Below are positions 1-8,722 of a stretch of 64,000 nucleotides of DNA, one piece after another. Source of the DNA: Henriciella litoralis (GTDB lineage: Bacteria; Pseudomonadota; Alphaproteobacteria; Caulobacterales; Hyphomonadaceae). A program made the position numbers and the translations under genes. The notes beneath the pieces are model-generated. The model searched no databases, was not told where the DNA came from, and was given only the letters and a program-made list of their open reading frames with translations. Each line of letters opens with the position of its first letter. Position 1 is the stretch's first letter. The stretch is taken from positions 62,001 to 126,000 of the forward strand of contig NZ_NCSS01000006.1 in the NCBI RefSeq assembly GCF_002088935.1. Direction: 5' to 3'.

Positions 1-238
1 TGGGGAAAGAGCACGTGATCCTCCGGACCCGGCCAGTGGACAGCAGCCGGGCGATGCCGATTTCACCATTTCCAGCATTGTTGAGCACAAGTTTGAGATC
101 GCCAGCACCGGACTCGATCAGGGCGTCGACCAGCTCGCTCGGAATGCCCGCTTCGCCGAACCCGCCAATCAGGATGGTGGACCCGTCGGCGACGGGGCCG
201 AGGGCTTCGGCGGGGGTTGCGCAAAACTTGTCGATCAT
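1..238 (-). CDS. 3-oxoacid/3-oxoadipate CoA-transferase subunit A (partial, 3' end outside window)
   Basis: The first 79 residues of a CoA-transferase alpha subunit are visible on the minus strand; the rest lies beyond base 1. The N-terminus reads MIDKFCATPAEAL, followed by the glycine-rich segment ILIGGFGEAGIPSELVDAL and then NNAGNGEIGIARLL. This is the pattern of PcaI/CatI/ScoA-type subunits, which move CoA from succinyl-CoA or acetyl-CoA to a 3-oxoacid. The start codon overlaps the stop of the upstream oxidoreductase in an ATGA arrangement (235-238), so the two are translationally coupled and probably in one operon. The beta subunit would be expected just outside the window. The CoA acceptor (3-oxoadipate, acetoacetate or another ring-cleavage product) cannot be told from the fragment. 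Confidence 0.85.
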   Translation of the reverse strand, partial: MIDKFCATPAEALGPVADGSTILIGGFGEAGIPSELVDALIESGAGDLKLVLNNAGNGEIGIARLLSTGRVRRITCSFP

Positions 239-3200
239 GGCGTCGCCCTGGCAGAGGATCTGGCGCTCCGGGCCCGTTCAAGCTCGTCGTCCTGCTTTCG
301 CCAGTCCTCGTAATTCTGGGCCTTCACATGACCATAGCCCCGAACGTGCTGGACCGCTTCAATCCGCCCCGTCCAGTGGTGCAGGGAGGTGTCGTCCAGG
401 GACGAGATGGCGCGGTCTGCGAGCGCCTCGAATTCAGGGATGAGCTGGCGTTCCAGCTTGCGGTCTTCGGTCCAGCCGAAGGGGTCGAAAGGTGTGCCAC
501 GCAGAAAGCTGAACTTCGCAAGGACTTTGAGGCAAGGCCTCATCCACGGTCCGAACTTGATCTTCTGAGGGTGGCCCGAGGGACCGGACTTCCGCGCGAT
601 GACAGGCGGCGCCATATGGTAGGAGACCTTCGCCTTGGCACCGTACTTTTCGCGCAGCCGTTGTTCGAACTCCGGTGAGGTCAGGAGGCGGGCGACTTCA
701 TACTCATCCTTGTAGGTGAGCAATTTGGCATAGCTGCTCGCAACGGCGTCCGCAAAGCCGTTCGACGTTCCATTAACTTCAGCTTCGGCGGCTTCGGCGC
801 GCTTTACCAGTCGTTCGAAACGCGCGGCCAACTTTGAGCCGCCATAGGACCGCACCTTCTCTGTCAGGAACTGGCGGGACGGAGACAAGGTCTGGGCCGG
901 TTCGCCTGAGCCGACCTTGCTGCCAGCGGCATTTATCTCGCTTCGGCCAAGCTGGAGCGCTGCAAGGTTCTTTCGGACCGAAACGCCAAGCTCCTGGATC
1001 GCGGCCTCAATCGATTCGATTTTTACCGGCAAGTATCCGGACTGTGCGGCGGCGCCGAGCAGGATGAGATTGGCCGCATGTGGACCGCCGATCTTTTCAC
1101 GTGCCAGATCGTGTGCCGACAGGACCGCCAACGCTCGCACGCCGCCTGCCAGATAGGCCTGCACATCGCTTTCGGAGAACTGGAAATCCGGGTCCAGCTG
1201 AAAGTGTGCAGTCGGTTCGGCATGTTCGTCAGCGATCGCAATGGTGTGATCCGGATTCAGCATTGGAAAGGCGAGATCCTGCGTTGCCGCGATCGGGTCG
1301 CAGGCGATCAGGACATCGGCTTCTCCTGCCTGAATTTGCGGGCTTTCGATCGGCTCGTCATTTCCGATCCGGACATGGGTGACCACTGCTCCGTTCTTCT
1401 GGGCAAGACCGGTCATGTCGAAGGTTTGAGCCGTTCGACCTTCAATCTTTGCGGCGCGGGCGATGATCTGACCAAGGGTGACAATGCCCGTACCACCGAT
1501 GCCTGTAAGCAGGACATTCCAGGTTCTGGTGCTGTCACCGATAAAAGCCGCTGGGGCCTTAATGTCGCCCGTCATTGAAGGCGGGCTTTCAACCTGCTTG
1601 CCCTCGATGGATACGAAGGAGGGGCAGAAGCCCTCGAGACAGGAAAAATCCTGATTGCAGCTTGCATGGTCAATGCGGCGCTTCACGCCGAGTGGCGTCT
1701 TTAGTGGCGCGATCGAGACGCAGTTCGATTTCTTCGAACAGTCTCCGCATCCCTCGCACACAGCTTCGTTGATCTCGACCTGTTCGGCGGGTGTTTCGAG
1801 CTGTCCCCGCTTACGCATGCGGCGCTTCTCCGCGGCGCAAACCTGATCGAAAATCAGAACCGTGACGCCGGGGATGCGGGCGAGTTTCTTCTGGACGGTT
1901 TCAAATTCGGTTCGGGGGTAGACCTTTACCTTACCGGGCAGGGGCGTGCGGTAGCGCTTCGGGAATTCCGCAACAATGGCGACTTCGGCAACGCCCTCTG
2001 CCAGACACTGACTGGCAATGATCTCAGGCGACAACGCGCCGTCATGTTCCTGGCCGCCCGTCATCGCCACAGCATCATTGAACAGGACCTTGTAGGTGAT
2101 GTTCACCTTACCCGCCACCGCTTGCCGGATGGCGAGGGTGCCAGAGTGGAAATAGGTCCCATCACCGAGATTCTGAAAGATATGCTGGCGATTTGAGAAC
2201 GGGGCCATGCCAACCCAGTTCGCCCCTTCGCCGCCCATCTGGGTAGGCGGCAGGGTTTTGCGGTCCATCCACATCGCCATGGTGTGACACCCAATTCCGG
2301 AGAGGGCGATCTCGCCCTCTTCGACCTTGGTCGACCGGTTATGGGGGCAGCCCGAACAGAAATAGGGCAGGCGAGAAATTGGGGCAGGCGCATTAAGGCG
2401 CGCCGCAACTCCCTGCTCATCAAGGGCTGACGCTCGAGGGGCTTCGATATCCCGGGCGCGCAAGCTGGGAAGAATGGCGCCTGCAACTGTCCTGGCGTCC
2501 AGCGATTTTGCTGATGGCAGCTGGTACTGGCCGCTGGACGTCATTTTTCCGCTTATCGCCGGACGCGGTTCGGGCAGATCGTAGAGGGCGGCGCGGATCT
2601 GGTCTTCGATGAGGTTCCGCTTCTCCTCCACAATGATCAGTTCATCGTAACCTTCGGCAAAACGCCTCGCCGCATCGGGATCGATAGGCCAGACCAGACC
2701 GATCTTGTAGATGCCAATTCCAAGGTCCGCGGCGCTTTTGGGATTGAGGCCGAGCAGATCAAGCGCGTCCAGGACATCACCATAGGCTTTGCCTGATGTG
2801 ACGATGCCGATGCGTTTGTGCGCCGGGCGGGTGATGACCCGATCGATCTCGTTCGCGCGGGCAAACTCATGGACACGGGGAAGCCTGAACTCATGAAGAC
2901 GAGCATCAGCCGCCATGGGCTCGTAGCGCCACTGTACATTGACGCCTTCGGGCGGTGCCGGAGCAGCGGCGTGCGGGCGGTGTATCACGGGTGCCGACGG
3001 CAGCGGTGATATCGTCGAGGCCTCCGCAAGCTCGTTCACACATTTCAATCCGATCCACAGCCCCGAATACCGGGACATCGCCCATCCCTTCAGGCCAAAC
3101 TCGATGATTTCAGGAATGGTCGAAGGGGCCAGGACCGGAATGGCAAAGGAGGCCAGCGTGTGATCGCTCTGATGGGCCGTCGTCGATGACTTGCCCTGAT

Positions 3201-3600
3201 GGTCGTCACCAGCAACAACGAGCACACCGCCATGTTCTGCGGCGCCAGCGAGGTTTCCGTGCCTCAGGGCATCGCCCGCGCGGTCGACACCCGGTCCTTT
3301 CCCGTACCACATGGCGAAGACACCATCGAACCGATGTTCCTGGAGAACTTGGCCCTGTTGGGATCCCCAAACTGCCGTGGCGGCGAGTTCTTCGTTCACA
3401 CCAGGCTGAAAAACGATGCTGCGTTCAGCAAACTCAGCTTGCTTGCGTTTGAGCATCTGATCGAGTCCGCCGAGCGGCGAGCCTCTATAGCCGGAAATAA
3501 AGGCCGCCGTGTTGAGGTTTGACGCTCGATCGAGATCGGATTGGAGCAGTGGAAGCAAAGCCAAAGCCTCCAGCCCCGAAAGTAGGGTACCATGCTGCAT
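235..3600 (-). CDS. Fused indolepyruvate:ferredoxin oxidoreductase-family enzyme (2-oxoacid oxidative decarboxylase)
   Basis: This 1121-residue protein joins the parts of a 2-oxoacid:ferredoxin oxidoreductase in one chain. An N-terminal pyrimidine-binding region carries SGYRGSPLGG (about residues 36-45). A thiamine-diphosphate domain has CSGCPHN at 415-421 and NLGDGTYFHSG near 477-487. A ferredoxin-like cysteine cluster spans about 615-660 (CEGCGDCSKKSNC, then further Cys). A gamma-type domain begins near 697 (LTGIGGTGIVTLGQ), and a C-terminal extension of about 250 residues typical of the long family members follows. The family oxidises 2-oxoacids to acyl-CoA with ferredoxin as acceptor. It sits between an MDR reductase (3 bp upstream) and a CoA-transferase (4 bp overlap). 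A GAGGT sequence precedes the ATG. The substrate is unknown: an arylpyruvate or the 2-oxoacid product of meta-cleavage are both possible, and I recall family members in bacterial oestrogen-degradation clusters. Confidence 0.85.
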   Translation of the reverse strand: MQHGTLLSGLEALALLPLLQSDLDRASNLNTAAFISGYRGSPLGGLDQMLKRKQAEFAERSIVFQPGVNEELAATAVWGSQQGQVLQEHRFDGVFAMWYGKGPGVDRAGDALRHGNLAGAAEHGGVLVVAGDDHQGKSSTTAHQSDHTLASFAIPVLAPSTIPEIIEFGLKGWAMSRYSGLWIGLKCVNELAEASTISPLPSAPVIHRPHAAAPAPPEGVNVQWRYEPMAADARLHEFRLPRVHEFARANEIDRVITRPAHKRIGIVTSGKAYGDVLDALDLLGLNPKSAADLGIGIYKIGLVWPIDPDAARRFAEGYDELIIVEEKRNLIEDQIRAALYDLPEPRPAISGKMTSSGQYQLPSAKSLDARTVAGAILPSLRARDIEAPRASALDEQGVAARLNAPAPISRLPYFCSGCPHNRSTKVEEGEIALSGIGCHTMAMWMDRKTLPPTQMGGEGANWVGMAPFSNRQHIFQNLGDGTYFHSGTLAIRQAVAGKVNITYKVLFNDAVAMTGGQEHDGALSPEIIASQCLAEGVAEVAIVAEFPKRYRTPLPGKVKVYPRTEFETVQKKLARIPGVTVLIFDQVCAAEKRRMRKRGQLETPAEQVEINEAVCEGCGDCSKKSNCVSIAPLKTPLGVKRRIDHASCNQDFSCLEGFCPSFVSIEGKQVESPPSMTGDIKAPAAFIGDSTRTWNVLLTGIGGTGIVTLGQIIARAAKIEGRTAQTFDMTGLAQKNGAVVTHVRIGNDEPIESPQIQAGEADVLIACDPIAATQDLAFPMLNPDHTIAIADEHAEPTAHFQLDPDFQFSESDVQAYLAGGVRALAVLSAHDLAREKIGGPHAANLILLGAAAQSGYLPVKIESIEAAIQELGVSVRKNLAALQLGRSEINAAGSKVGSGEPAQTLSPSRQFLTEKVRSYGGSKLAARFERLVKRAEAAEAEVNGTSNGFADAVASSYAKLLTYKDEYEVARLLTSPEFEQRLREKYGAKAKVSYHMAPPVIARKSGPSGHPQKIKFGPWMRPCLKVLAKFSFLRGTPFDPFGWTEDRKLERQLIPEFEALADRAISSLDDTSLHHWTGRIEAVQHVRGYGHVKAQNYEDWRKQDDELERARSARSSARATP

Positions 3601-3602
3601 GT

Positions 3603-4619
3603 CTACGCGACCTCGACCAGAACTTTGCCTTGCGCACGGCCGGCAATCACATCGGCGAGCGCTTGCGGGGCTTTTTCGAAACCCAGTCGGATATCTTCCC
3701 GGGCCGTCAGTTCGCCATCACGCCACCAGGCCGCTAGCTGCGCCCGGGCTTCAGGAACCTTGTCGTCAAAGTCTCGGATGAGGAATCCTCTCAGCATTGC
3801 CCGCTTTACGAGGATTGTTCTTAGATGCCTTGGCCCGATGTCCGGGCGATCAGGATTGGCGTAGAAATCCATCGTGCCGAAGATGACGACCCGGGCGTGC
3901 AAGGCGAGATGGCTCATGGCAGCGTCGTGAATTGGTCCGCCAACGGAATCGAAGAAGACATTGATGCCGTCCGGCGCAGCCTCACGGATCGCGGAGTCCA
4001 GATCATCCGTCTTGTAATTGATGGTCGCGTCGGCGCCGATTGACGTCACGAAGCGACATTTCTCGGGGCTGCCCGCGACGCCGATGACCCTACAGCCAAG
4101 CTTCTTTGCGATCTGGACGACAAGTGCGCCGACAGCGCCCGATGCAGCCGTAACAAGAACGGTATCGCCCGGTTGAGGCTGTCCAATCTCAGTCAAGGCG
4201 AGATAGGCGGACAGCCCGGATGATCCGAGAACACCCAGATTTGCCGAGATGGGCCATGGACCGGTTTCAACGGCTCTGAGCTCACTGGCGCTGACCACGG
4301 CTTGCTCTCGCCAGCCGAGCCAGTGTTCTACGATGTCACCAGGTTTGAATTCCTCAGATCGGGAGTCGACGACTTCGCTGAGCGCCCGGCCCGTCATGAT
4401 CTCACCCAGCTGGACGCTTGCAGCGTAGCTCGACCTATCCATGAGCCGACCCCGCAGAAGAGGCTCGATAGACAAGAAGCGCGCCCTGACCAGCACCTCG
4501 CCTTTCTCAAGTTCGGGCAAGCTCACTTTTGAAAGCTCGAAGTGATCGGCCCGCACATCGGTTGTGGGGCGACTGACCAGCTTCCATGCCAGACAATCGG
4601 TTTGGGTGACTGTGTTCAT
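3603..4619 (-). CDS. MDR-family NADP-dependent oxidoreductase (CurA/PTGR-like)
   Basis: A 338-residue zinc-free medium-chain reductase. The N-terminal GroES-like domain (residues 1-130, with the typical LRGRLMD segment) is followed by a Rossmann domain with AASGAVGALVVQIAKKLGC. The structural zinc cysteines of alcohol dehydrogenases are absent, as in curcumin reductase and prostaglandin reductase-like 2-alkenal/enone reductases. A longer open frame starts 42 codons upstream. The ATG at 4619 is preferred because AAAGG lies upstream at good spacing, the protein then begins as the family does, and the upstream palindromic operator pair (4641-4666) would otherwise be inside the gene. It leads the minus-strand operon that continues into the 2-oxoacid oxidoreductase and CoA-transferase. 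A role in reducing an unsaturated ketone intermediate is inferred. Confidence 0.8.
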   Translation of the reverse strand: MNTVTQTDCLAWKLVSRPTTDVRADHFELSKVSLPELEKGEVLVRARFLSIEPLLRGRLMDRSSYAASVQLGEIMTGRALSEVVDSRSEEFKPGDIVEHWLGWREQAVVSASELRAVETGPWPISANLGVLGSSGLSAYLALTEIGQPQPGDTVLVTAASGAVGALVVQIAKKLGCRVIGVAGSPEKCRFVTSIGADATINYKTDDLDSAIREAAPDGINVFFDSVGGPIHDAAMSHLALHARVVIFGTMDFYANPDRPDIGPRHLRTILVKRAMLRGFLIRDFDDKVPEARAQLAAWWRDGELTAREDIRLGFEKAPQALADVIAGRAQGKVLVEVA

Positions 4620-4640
4620 AACCGGCCTTTGTGAGAAAAA

Positions 4641-4666
4641 TGCATGCAACTTGACTAATGCATGCA
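4641..4666. promoter_or_regulatory. Operator site A: two TGCATGCA octamers, starts 18 bp apart
   Basis: Perfect TGCATGCA palindromes lie at 4641-4648 and 4659-4666, separated by 10 bp. The site begins 22 bp upstream of the MDR reductase start on the minus strand, in the divergent region shared with the SnoaL-FAH-hydroxylase operon (4907 onwards). The same arrangement recurs before other units of this island (sites B to F). The binding protein is not known; the GntR regulator at 13673-14419 is the local candidate. Confidence 0.65.
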
Positions 4667-4906
4667 ATAATGCTCTGTCAACTCGAACATCTTGCGGTTG
4701 GAAAGGGCGGTCCGGTTTGGCCAGGACGAAAGCAATGATCAGCAATCAGGTGCCTGATGCGAGAGCCAGCTCAGCCCCGGCGGGCTTGCTCCAAGGCCAT
4801 GATCGCCTTTGCTTTTTTAGGGTCTGAGAGATCGCCGTTCAGCAATCGAGATGTTCAACGCCACCGTGTCCAAGAGTGGTGCGTTCAACGTGAAGGGAAG
4901 AGTATA

Positions 4907-5341
4907 ATGGATGAGATGCAGCGCGCTTTGATCGAAAAGCAGTGTGAGGGGCTGTCGATCAGATTTGCAAATTATGTGGACCAAGGGCGAGCTGAGGACG
5001 TTGCGAATCTGTTTTCGGACGACGGATCATTTTCCCGGGCTGGGCAGGTCCTCGATGGTCCTGACCAGCTACGCGCCTTTCTGGAAAAACGTCCGTCCGC
5101 AAGAGTAACCCGTCACATTTGTACGAATATTGAGGTGAACGTGGTGGGCCCGACTGAGGCGACCGGAGTCACTTACTTTCTGTTGTTTGACGGAAGCCGG
5201 GAGGCTGATTCCGAGGGCCCGCTGCCTCTCATGTCGCCAGCTGCTCTCGGGGAGTACCACGACACTTTCGTGCTCACGCCGGAGGGCTGGCGGATCAAGG
5301 AGAGATCCGCCCGAGCAGTGTTTCGTAAAGCGGAGGGGTAA
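4907..5341 (+). CDS. SnoaL/NTF2-like domain protein
   Basis: A 144-residue protein of the SnoaL-like (NTF2 fold) type. An N-terminal helical stretch (ALIEKQCEGLSIRFANYVDQ) is followed by DVANLFSDDGSF and a beta-rich half ending in EGWRIKERSARAVF, the usual cone-shaped barrel pattern. Such proteins act as small isomerases, cyclases, hydratases or dioxygenase small subunits, so the fold alone does not give a reaction. The open frame extends 50 codons upstream, but the ATG at 4907 has GGGAAG seven bases before it and matches family N-termini. It is the first gene of a four-gene operon and ends 2 bp before the FAH-family gene. A second SnoaL-like protein is encoded at 12035-12643. Confidence 0.75.
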   Translation: MDEMQRALIEKQCEGLSIRFANYVDQGRAEDVANLFSDDGSFSRAGQVLDGPDQLRAFLEKRPSARVTRHICTNIEVNVVGPTEATGVTYFLLFDGSREADSEGPLPLMSPAALGEYHDTFVLTPEGWRIKERSARAVFRKAEG

Positions 5342-5343
5342 TC

Positions 5344-6189
5344 ATGAAAATCGTTAAATTCTCTTTCAAGAACCTGTTCGGTGAAGGTGTGGTCGAAGGC
5401 GATCAGGTTCGTGTCGCGCATCTGTCTGAGGCGCTAGATGCCCTCCAGGCGCCGTTCACCCTGGCATCCAGAACACAAACTGAAATCGACGATCTACTCG
5501 CGGATTCCGGCCGAAGCATCCCTTTGAGCGAGGTCGACTTGCTTCCGCCAATCCATGCTGCGTCGAAGCTGATTTGCCTTGGTTTCAACTACAAGACCCA
5601 TGTCGAGGAAACGCACGCTGACATCGGTGAGGCGCCCGCCTTGTTTGCCAGATGGCAAGACTCGATTGTCGGGCATGGCTCAAATGTCCTGCTTCCGCCA
5701 GAATCGGACACGTTCGATTTCGAGGGAGAAATTGCGGTTGTGATTGGCAGGGCAGGGCGTCGGATATTGCCCGACCAAGCCGCAGGTCATGTGTTTGGCT
5801 ACACATGCTTTTTTGATGGCAGTATCAGGGCGTTTCAGAAACATTCCCCCACGGCGGGAAAGAACTTTCCCAGCTCTGGCAGTCTCGGCCCCTGGATCAT
5901 GACCGCTGACGAAGCGGGAGATCCGGACGCGTTCGGTCTTGAGACTTACGTCGCCGGCGAACAGATGCAATCCACGCGTGGAGACCTCATGATATTCGGT
6001 GTGGCCGATGTCATTTCCTATGTTTCGCAGTTTACGAACCTGTCGCCGGGCGACGTCATTGCGACAGGAACCCCTGGAGGTGTCGGCGCGAAGCGAACTC
6101 CGCCCCGGTGGCTGAAGCCAGGTGAAGACGTGGAGGTCAGGATTTCACCGATTGGAAGCCTGAAGAACACCGTTGTTCTGGAAGCCTGA
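5344..6189 (+). CDS. Fumarylacetoacetate hydrolase-family protein (acylpyruvate hydrolase/isomerase type)
   Basis: A 281-residue FAH-family enzyme, the size of FAHD1-like acylpyruvases and HpcE/MhpD-type enzymes rather than true fumarylacetoacetase (about 420 residues). The N-terminal cap domain runs to about residue 75. The catalytic fold starts at LICLGFNYKTHVEE. Metal ligands are visible in DFEGEIAVVIGRAG (two Glu near 125-127) and the Asp of FFDGSIRAFQ, with the conserved Lys of GKNFPSSGSLGPW. The C-terminal GDVIATGTPGGVGAKRTPP motif is intact. The family hydrolyses or isomerises C-C bonds next to 2,4-dioxo groups, which suits a ring-cleavage product. It lies 2 bp after the SnoaL gene and 3 bp before the hydroxylase gene, so co-translation is likely. 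Confidence 0.88.
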   Translation: MKIVKFSFKNLFGEGVVEGDQVRVAHLSEALDALQAPFTLASRTQTEIDDLLADSGRSIPLSEVDLLPPIHAASKLICLGFNYKTHVEETHADIGEAPALFARWQDSIVGHGSNVLLPPESDTFDFEGEIAVVIGRAGRRILPDQAAGHVFGYTCFFDGSIRAFQKHSPTAGKNFPSSGSLGPWIMTADEAGDPDAFGLETYVAGEQMQSTRGDLMIFGVADVISYVSQFTNLSPGDVIATGTPGGVGAKRTPPRWLKPGEDVEVRISPIGSLKNTVVLEA

Positions 6190-6192
6190 TCC

Positions 6193-7905
6193 ATGAAACG
6201 CGACATAAAAGATCTACTCATCGTCGGGGCGGGCCCGGCCGGCATTGCTGCGTCCATGTTCGCCTCCAAGCTTGGCCTCACCCACACGGTTGTTGAGCGC
6301 CGAAGCGGATTGCATCGCCACCCTCAGGCGCACGTCATCAAGACCCGGTCCCTGGAGATTCTGCGCCGTTTTGGTGTGGATGCCGCCATACATGCGGCGG
6401 GAACGCCTGTTGAGCATCAGCGCTTTACAACCTGGTGCACAACACTGTGCGGTCCCGAGTATGGTCGGATCGATTTGCTGGGTCGAAAGGGGCCTTGTGA
6501 CCGCTTCTTTTCGGTAAGTCCGAGCTATCCGGCGAACCTGTCACAAAACAAGCTTGAGCCGATTTTGTATGACTGTGCGAAAGCGCTCGGCGGCGGCACT
6601 TTTCTATTCGATACGGAATGCTTGTCCGCAACAACGCAGGGCGATCATGCGGTCGCAACGCTTCGGTGTAATGATAAGGTCTATGAAGAGCATGCGCGCT
6701 TCATCATCGCGGCTGATGGTGCCGCAAGTGGAGTCCGAGCTGGCCTGGGTATCGATTTTGAGGGGCCGAATGCGCTCGCACAATTCTGTGCCGTTCATTT
6801 AGAAGCGGATTTTACGCCGCTTGTACAACACATGCCCGGTGTTCTGTATTGGGTCCTCAATCCGGAAATTTCGGGCGTGTTCATTGTGCACGACATGAAG
6901 ACAACTCAGGTTTTCATGTTTCCGTACGACCCCAAAAAAACCGACAAGGCGAGCTTCACAACAGCATATTGCGAGACCCTGGTGCGAAGTGCGATCGGTT
7001 GCGATCACCCTTTCAGGGTTTCGAACGTCGATACCTGGACCATGTCGGCGCAAGTCGCCGAGGAGTATCGAAGCGACCGGGTTCTGCTCGCAGGTGATGC
7101 CGCGCACAGATTTCCGCCTACGGGTGGGCTCGGTCTCAATACCGGGCTTCAGGACATCAACAATCTGATGTGGAAGCTGAAGTTTGTTATCGAGGGCCGG
7201 GCGCCAATAGAGCTCCTTGACACTTATACGAGGGAGTGCCGCCCGGTTGCTCAGCGAAATTGCCAACGATCCGCGGAAAATCACGAACGAATGGCGCGCG
7301 TTGAAGAGATCATCGGCGTGTCTGAAGACCCTGTTGCATTCGAGGCGTCTATTGCCGATCTCTTCAGCGAGAATGGTCGACAGCGCCGACGAGACTTGCA
7401 ACAGGCGCTTCTCGAACAATTGCCTCATTTTGCCTATCTGGATGTCGAGATGGCCCCGCAGTATGTGGTCGGCGCATTTGGCTCCTCTTTGGCAAGTGAA
7501 TTGCCGCCGCTGATGACAAAAGAAGGTTACACGCCGGGCTTAAGTCCTGGGTCTGGTTTGCCCCATTTCGAAGTGGAGACTGGGGTGTCGTCGCTCGATG
7601 TGCTCGCGTTTGACGCGTTCACACTCTTCGTGTCGAGCACATTTCAGAGAGCTTGGTCGGACGGTCTCCAGGCCGCTCCGGACCTGATGGATATGGTCAG
7701 GATTTATCCCGTCAGCGAGCCATTTCGGCATAAATGGGACCGGCTCTGCAACATGGAAGACGTCGCTGTTCTCGTCCGTCCGGATGGGCATATAGGCTGG
7801 GTGTTTCCAGCAAGTTGCGAAAAGAAGACTGAACAACTGCGCGTAGCTCTCGATGTGATCCTGCAAAAGCAAGCGGCTGACCTGCATGCGACTGCGCCGG
7901 CTTGA
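6193..7905 (+). CDS. FAD-dependent aromatic (phenol-type) hydroxylase 1
   Basis: A 570-residue class A flavoprotein monooxygenase of the TfdB/MhpA/PcpB type. The FAD dinucleotide motif VGAGPAGIAASMF is at residues 11-23. The second FAD/NADPH motif IIAADGAASGVRAGLG lies near 174-189, and the ribityl-binding GDAAHRFPPTGGLGLNTG near 301-318. The last 170 residues have the thioredoxin-like domain typical of this group and end in VLVRPDGHIGWVF. The family hydroxylates phenols ortho or para to an existing hydroxyl using NAD(P)H and O2. It is the third gene of the SnoaL-FAH-hydroxylase-CMD operon. A same-sized paralogue (14773-16530) has the GDAAHRFPPTGGLGLNTG motif at the same residue number. Substrate specificity cannot be read from the sequence. 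Confidence 0.9.
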   Translation: MKRDIKDLLIVGAGPAGIAASMFASKLGLTHTVVERRSGLHRHPQAHVIKTRSLEILRRFGVDAAIHAAGTPVEHQRFTTWCTTLCGPEYGRIDLLGRKGPCDRFFSVSPSYPANLSQNKLEPILYDCAKALGGGTFLFDTECLSATTQGDHAVATLRCNDKVYEEHARFIIAADGAASGVRAGLGIDFEGPNALAQFCAVHLEADFTPLVQHMPGVLYWVLNPEISGVFIVHDMKTTQVFMFPYDPKKTDKASFTTAYCETLVRSAIGCDHPFRVSNVDTWTMSAQVAEEYRSDRVLLAGDAAHRFPPTGGLGLNTGLQDINNLMWKLKFVIEGRAPIELLDTYTRECRPVAQRNCQRSAENHERMARVEEIIGVSEDPVAFEASIADLFSENGRQRRRDLQQALLEQLPHFAYLDVEMAPQYVVGAFGSSLASELPPLMTKEGYTPGLSPGSGLPHFEVETGVSSLDVLAFDAFTLFVSSTFQRAWSDGLQAAPDLMDMVRIYPVSEPFRHKWDRLCNMEDVAVLVRPDGHIGWVFPASCEKKTEQLRVALDVILQKQAADLHATAPA

Positions 7906-8413
7906 CAGAGCAGCCCTCTCTGAGCGGCAGAGAGAGGTCGCAGAAAGCATTGCGGCGACCCGGTCGGGTGGTCTTGCGGGTCCGTTCGCGGCCTGGCTCC
8001 ATGCCCCTGTCGCAGCGAACCTCGCCGAAAAGCTCGGTGCTCACCTTCGTTACGGGACGTCATTGCCTGCGCAGGTGACTGAGTCTGTCATCCTTGCTGT
8101 TGCTGCAAGCTGTAATTGCGCGCTTGAGCGCCAAATTCACGAGCCGATCGCAAGGCGCAGCGGCGTCCCTGAAGACCTCATCAGAACGCTGGTCTCAAAG
8201 GATATGCTGGAGTGCGAGGGGCCAATGTCAACGGCGGCCCTGGCCGCAAGGCAGATCGTCGAGGGAAACAAACTGAGCGACGAAACTTATAAGGCCTGCG
8301 TCGAAGAATTCGGAGAAGCGGGAACAGTCGAGCTGATCCTTGTTGCAGGTTACTATGTTCTGGTGGCTCTGACGATCAATGCCTTTGAAGTCGGCATTGA
8401 GGATACGGTTTGA
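7886..8413 (+). CDS. Carboxymuconolactone decarboxylase (AhpD-like) family protein
   Basis: A 175-residue all-helical protein. The core segment runs from LGAHLRYGTSLPAQVTESVI through AVAASCNCALERQIHEPIA to the C-terminal EEFGEAGTVELILVAGYY, matching the CMD/AhpD-like family of 4-carboxymuconolactone decarboxylases and alkylhydroperoxidases. A CNC pair is present but not the CxxC of AhpD, so a thiol-peroxidase role is less likely than a lactone decarboxylase-like or unknown one. The start overlaps the hydroxylase 3' end by 20 bp in another frame, indicating translational coupling. It is the last gene of the operon. The 309 bp that follow, before the TonB receptor, contain a promoter and operator site B. 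Confidence 0.8.
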   Translation: MRLRRLDRAALSERQREVAESIAATRSGGLAGPFAAWLHAPVAANLAEKLGAHLRYGTSLPAQVTESVILAVAASCNCALERQIHEPIARRSGVPEDLIRTLVSKDMLECEGPMSTAALAARQIVEGNKLSDETYKACVEEFGEAGTVELILVAGYYVLVALTINAFEVGIEDTV

Positions 8414-8722
8414 TCTGGTCTCCAGAGGTTGAACGGCCAATGAACTCTCAACGGTGATCCCTGCCTCCGCCAGACTTGGCAGGGCAGGGCGCAATTTCGC
8501 CGTGGCCATGGCTCTTCCCTCAAGGACCCCCGCGGCCAATTTCTGAAACGTGCGCAACGGGCAGAAAACAGCGCTATAACTGCAATTGACATGCAATAAA
8601 GCAAAATGTATGCAATCCATACTTTGCACGCATACGGATGTCTATTTCCTGCACGGGTTCTCAAGAAAGCCCTCACGAGATGACGTGCTTAGACAAGCAA
8701 TTGTGCATAGGGAGGAAACAAG
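8414..8722. other. Intergenic region before the TonB receptor
   Basis: No gene was recognised in this 309 bp. The left half is featureless. The right half contains a promoter-like pair, the operator-like octamers of site B, and a leader of about 100 bp ending in the GGAGG ribosome binding site (8711-8715) of the receptor gene. Confidence 0.6.
8586..8632 (+). promoter_or_regulatory. Operator site B overlapping a sigma-70-like promoter of the TonB receptor
   Basis: Three degenerate octamers are phased at the spacing seen elsewhere in the island: GACATGCA at 8588-8595, TGTATGCA at 8607-8614 and TGCACGCA at 8625-8632 (starts 19 and 18 bp apart). A TTGACA hexamer (8586-8591) and TATGCA (8609-8614) with a 17 bp spacer make a plausible -35/-10 pair, so the two left octamers would sit on the promoter. 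Bound protein would therefore be expected to repress. The promoter assignment is inferred. Confidence 0.5.

Noticed and set aside
4746..4757. TCAGG-TG-CCTGA inverted repeat between the divergent operons
   Set aside because: Short arms, not repeated elsewhere, and not at a clear position relative to a promoter.
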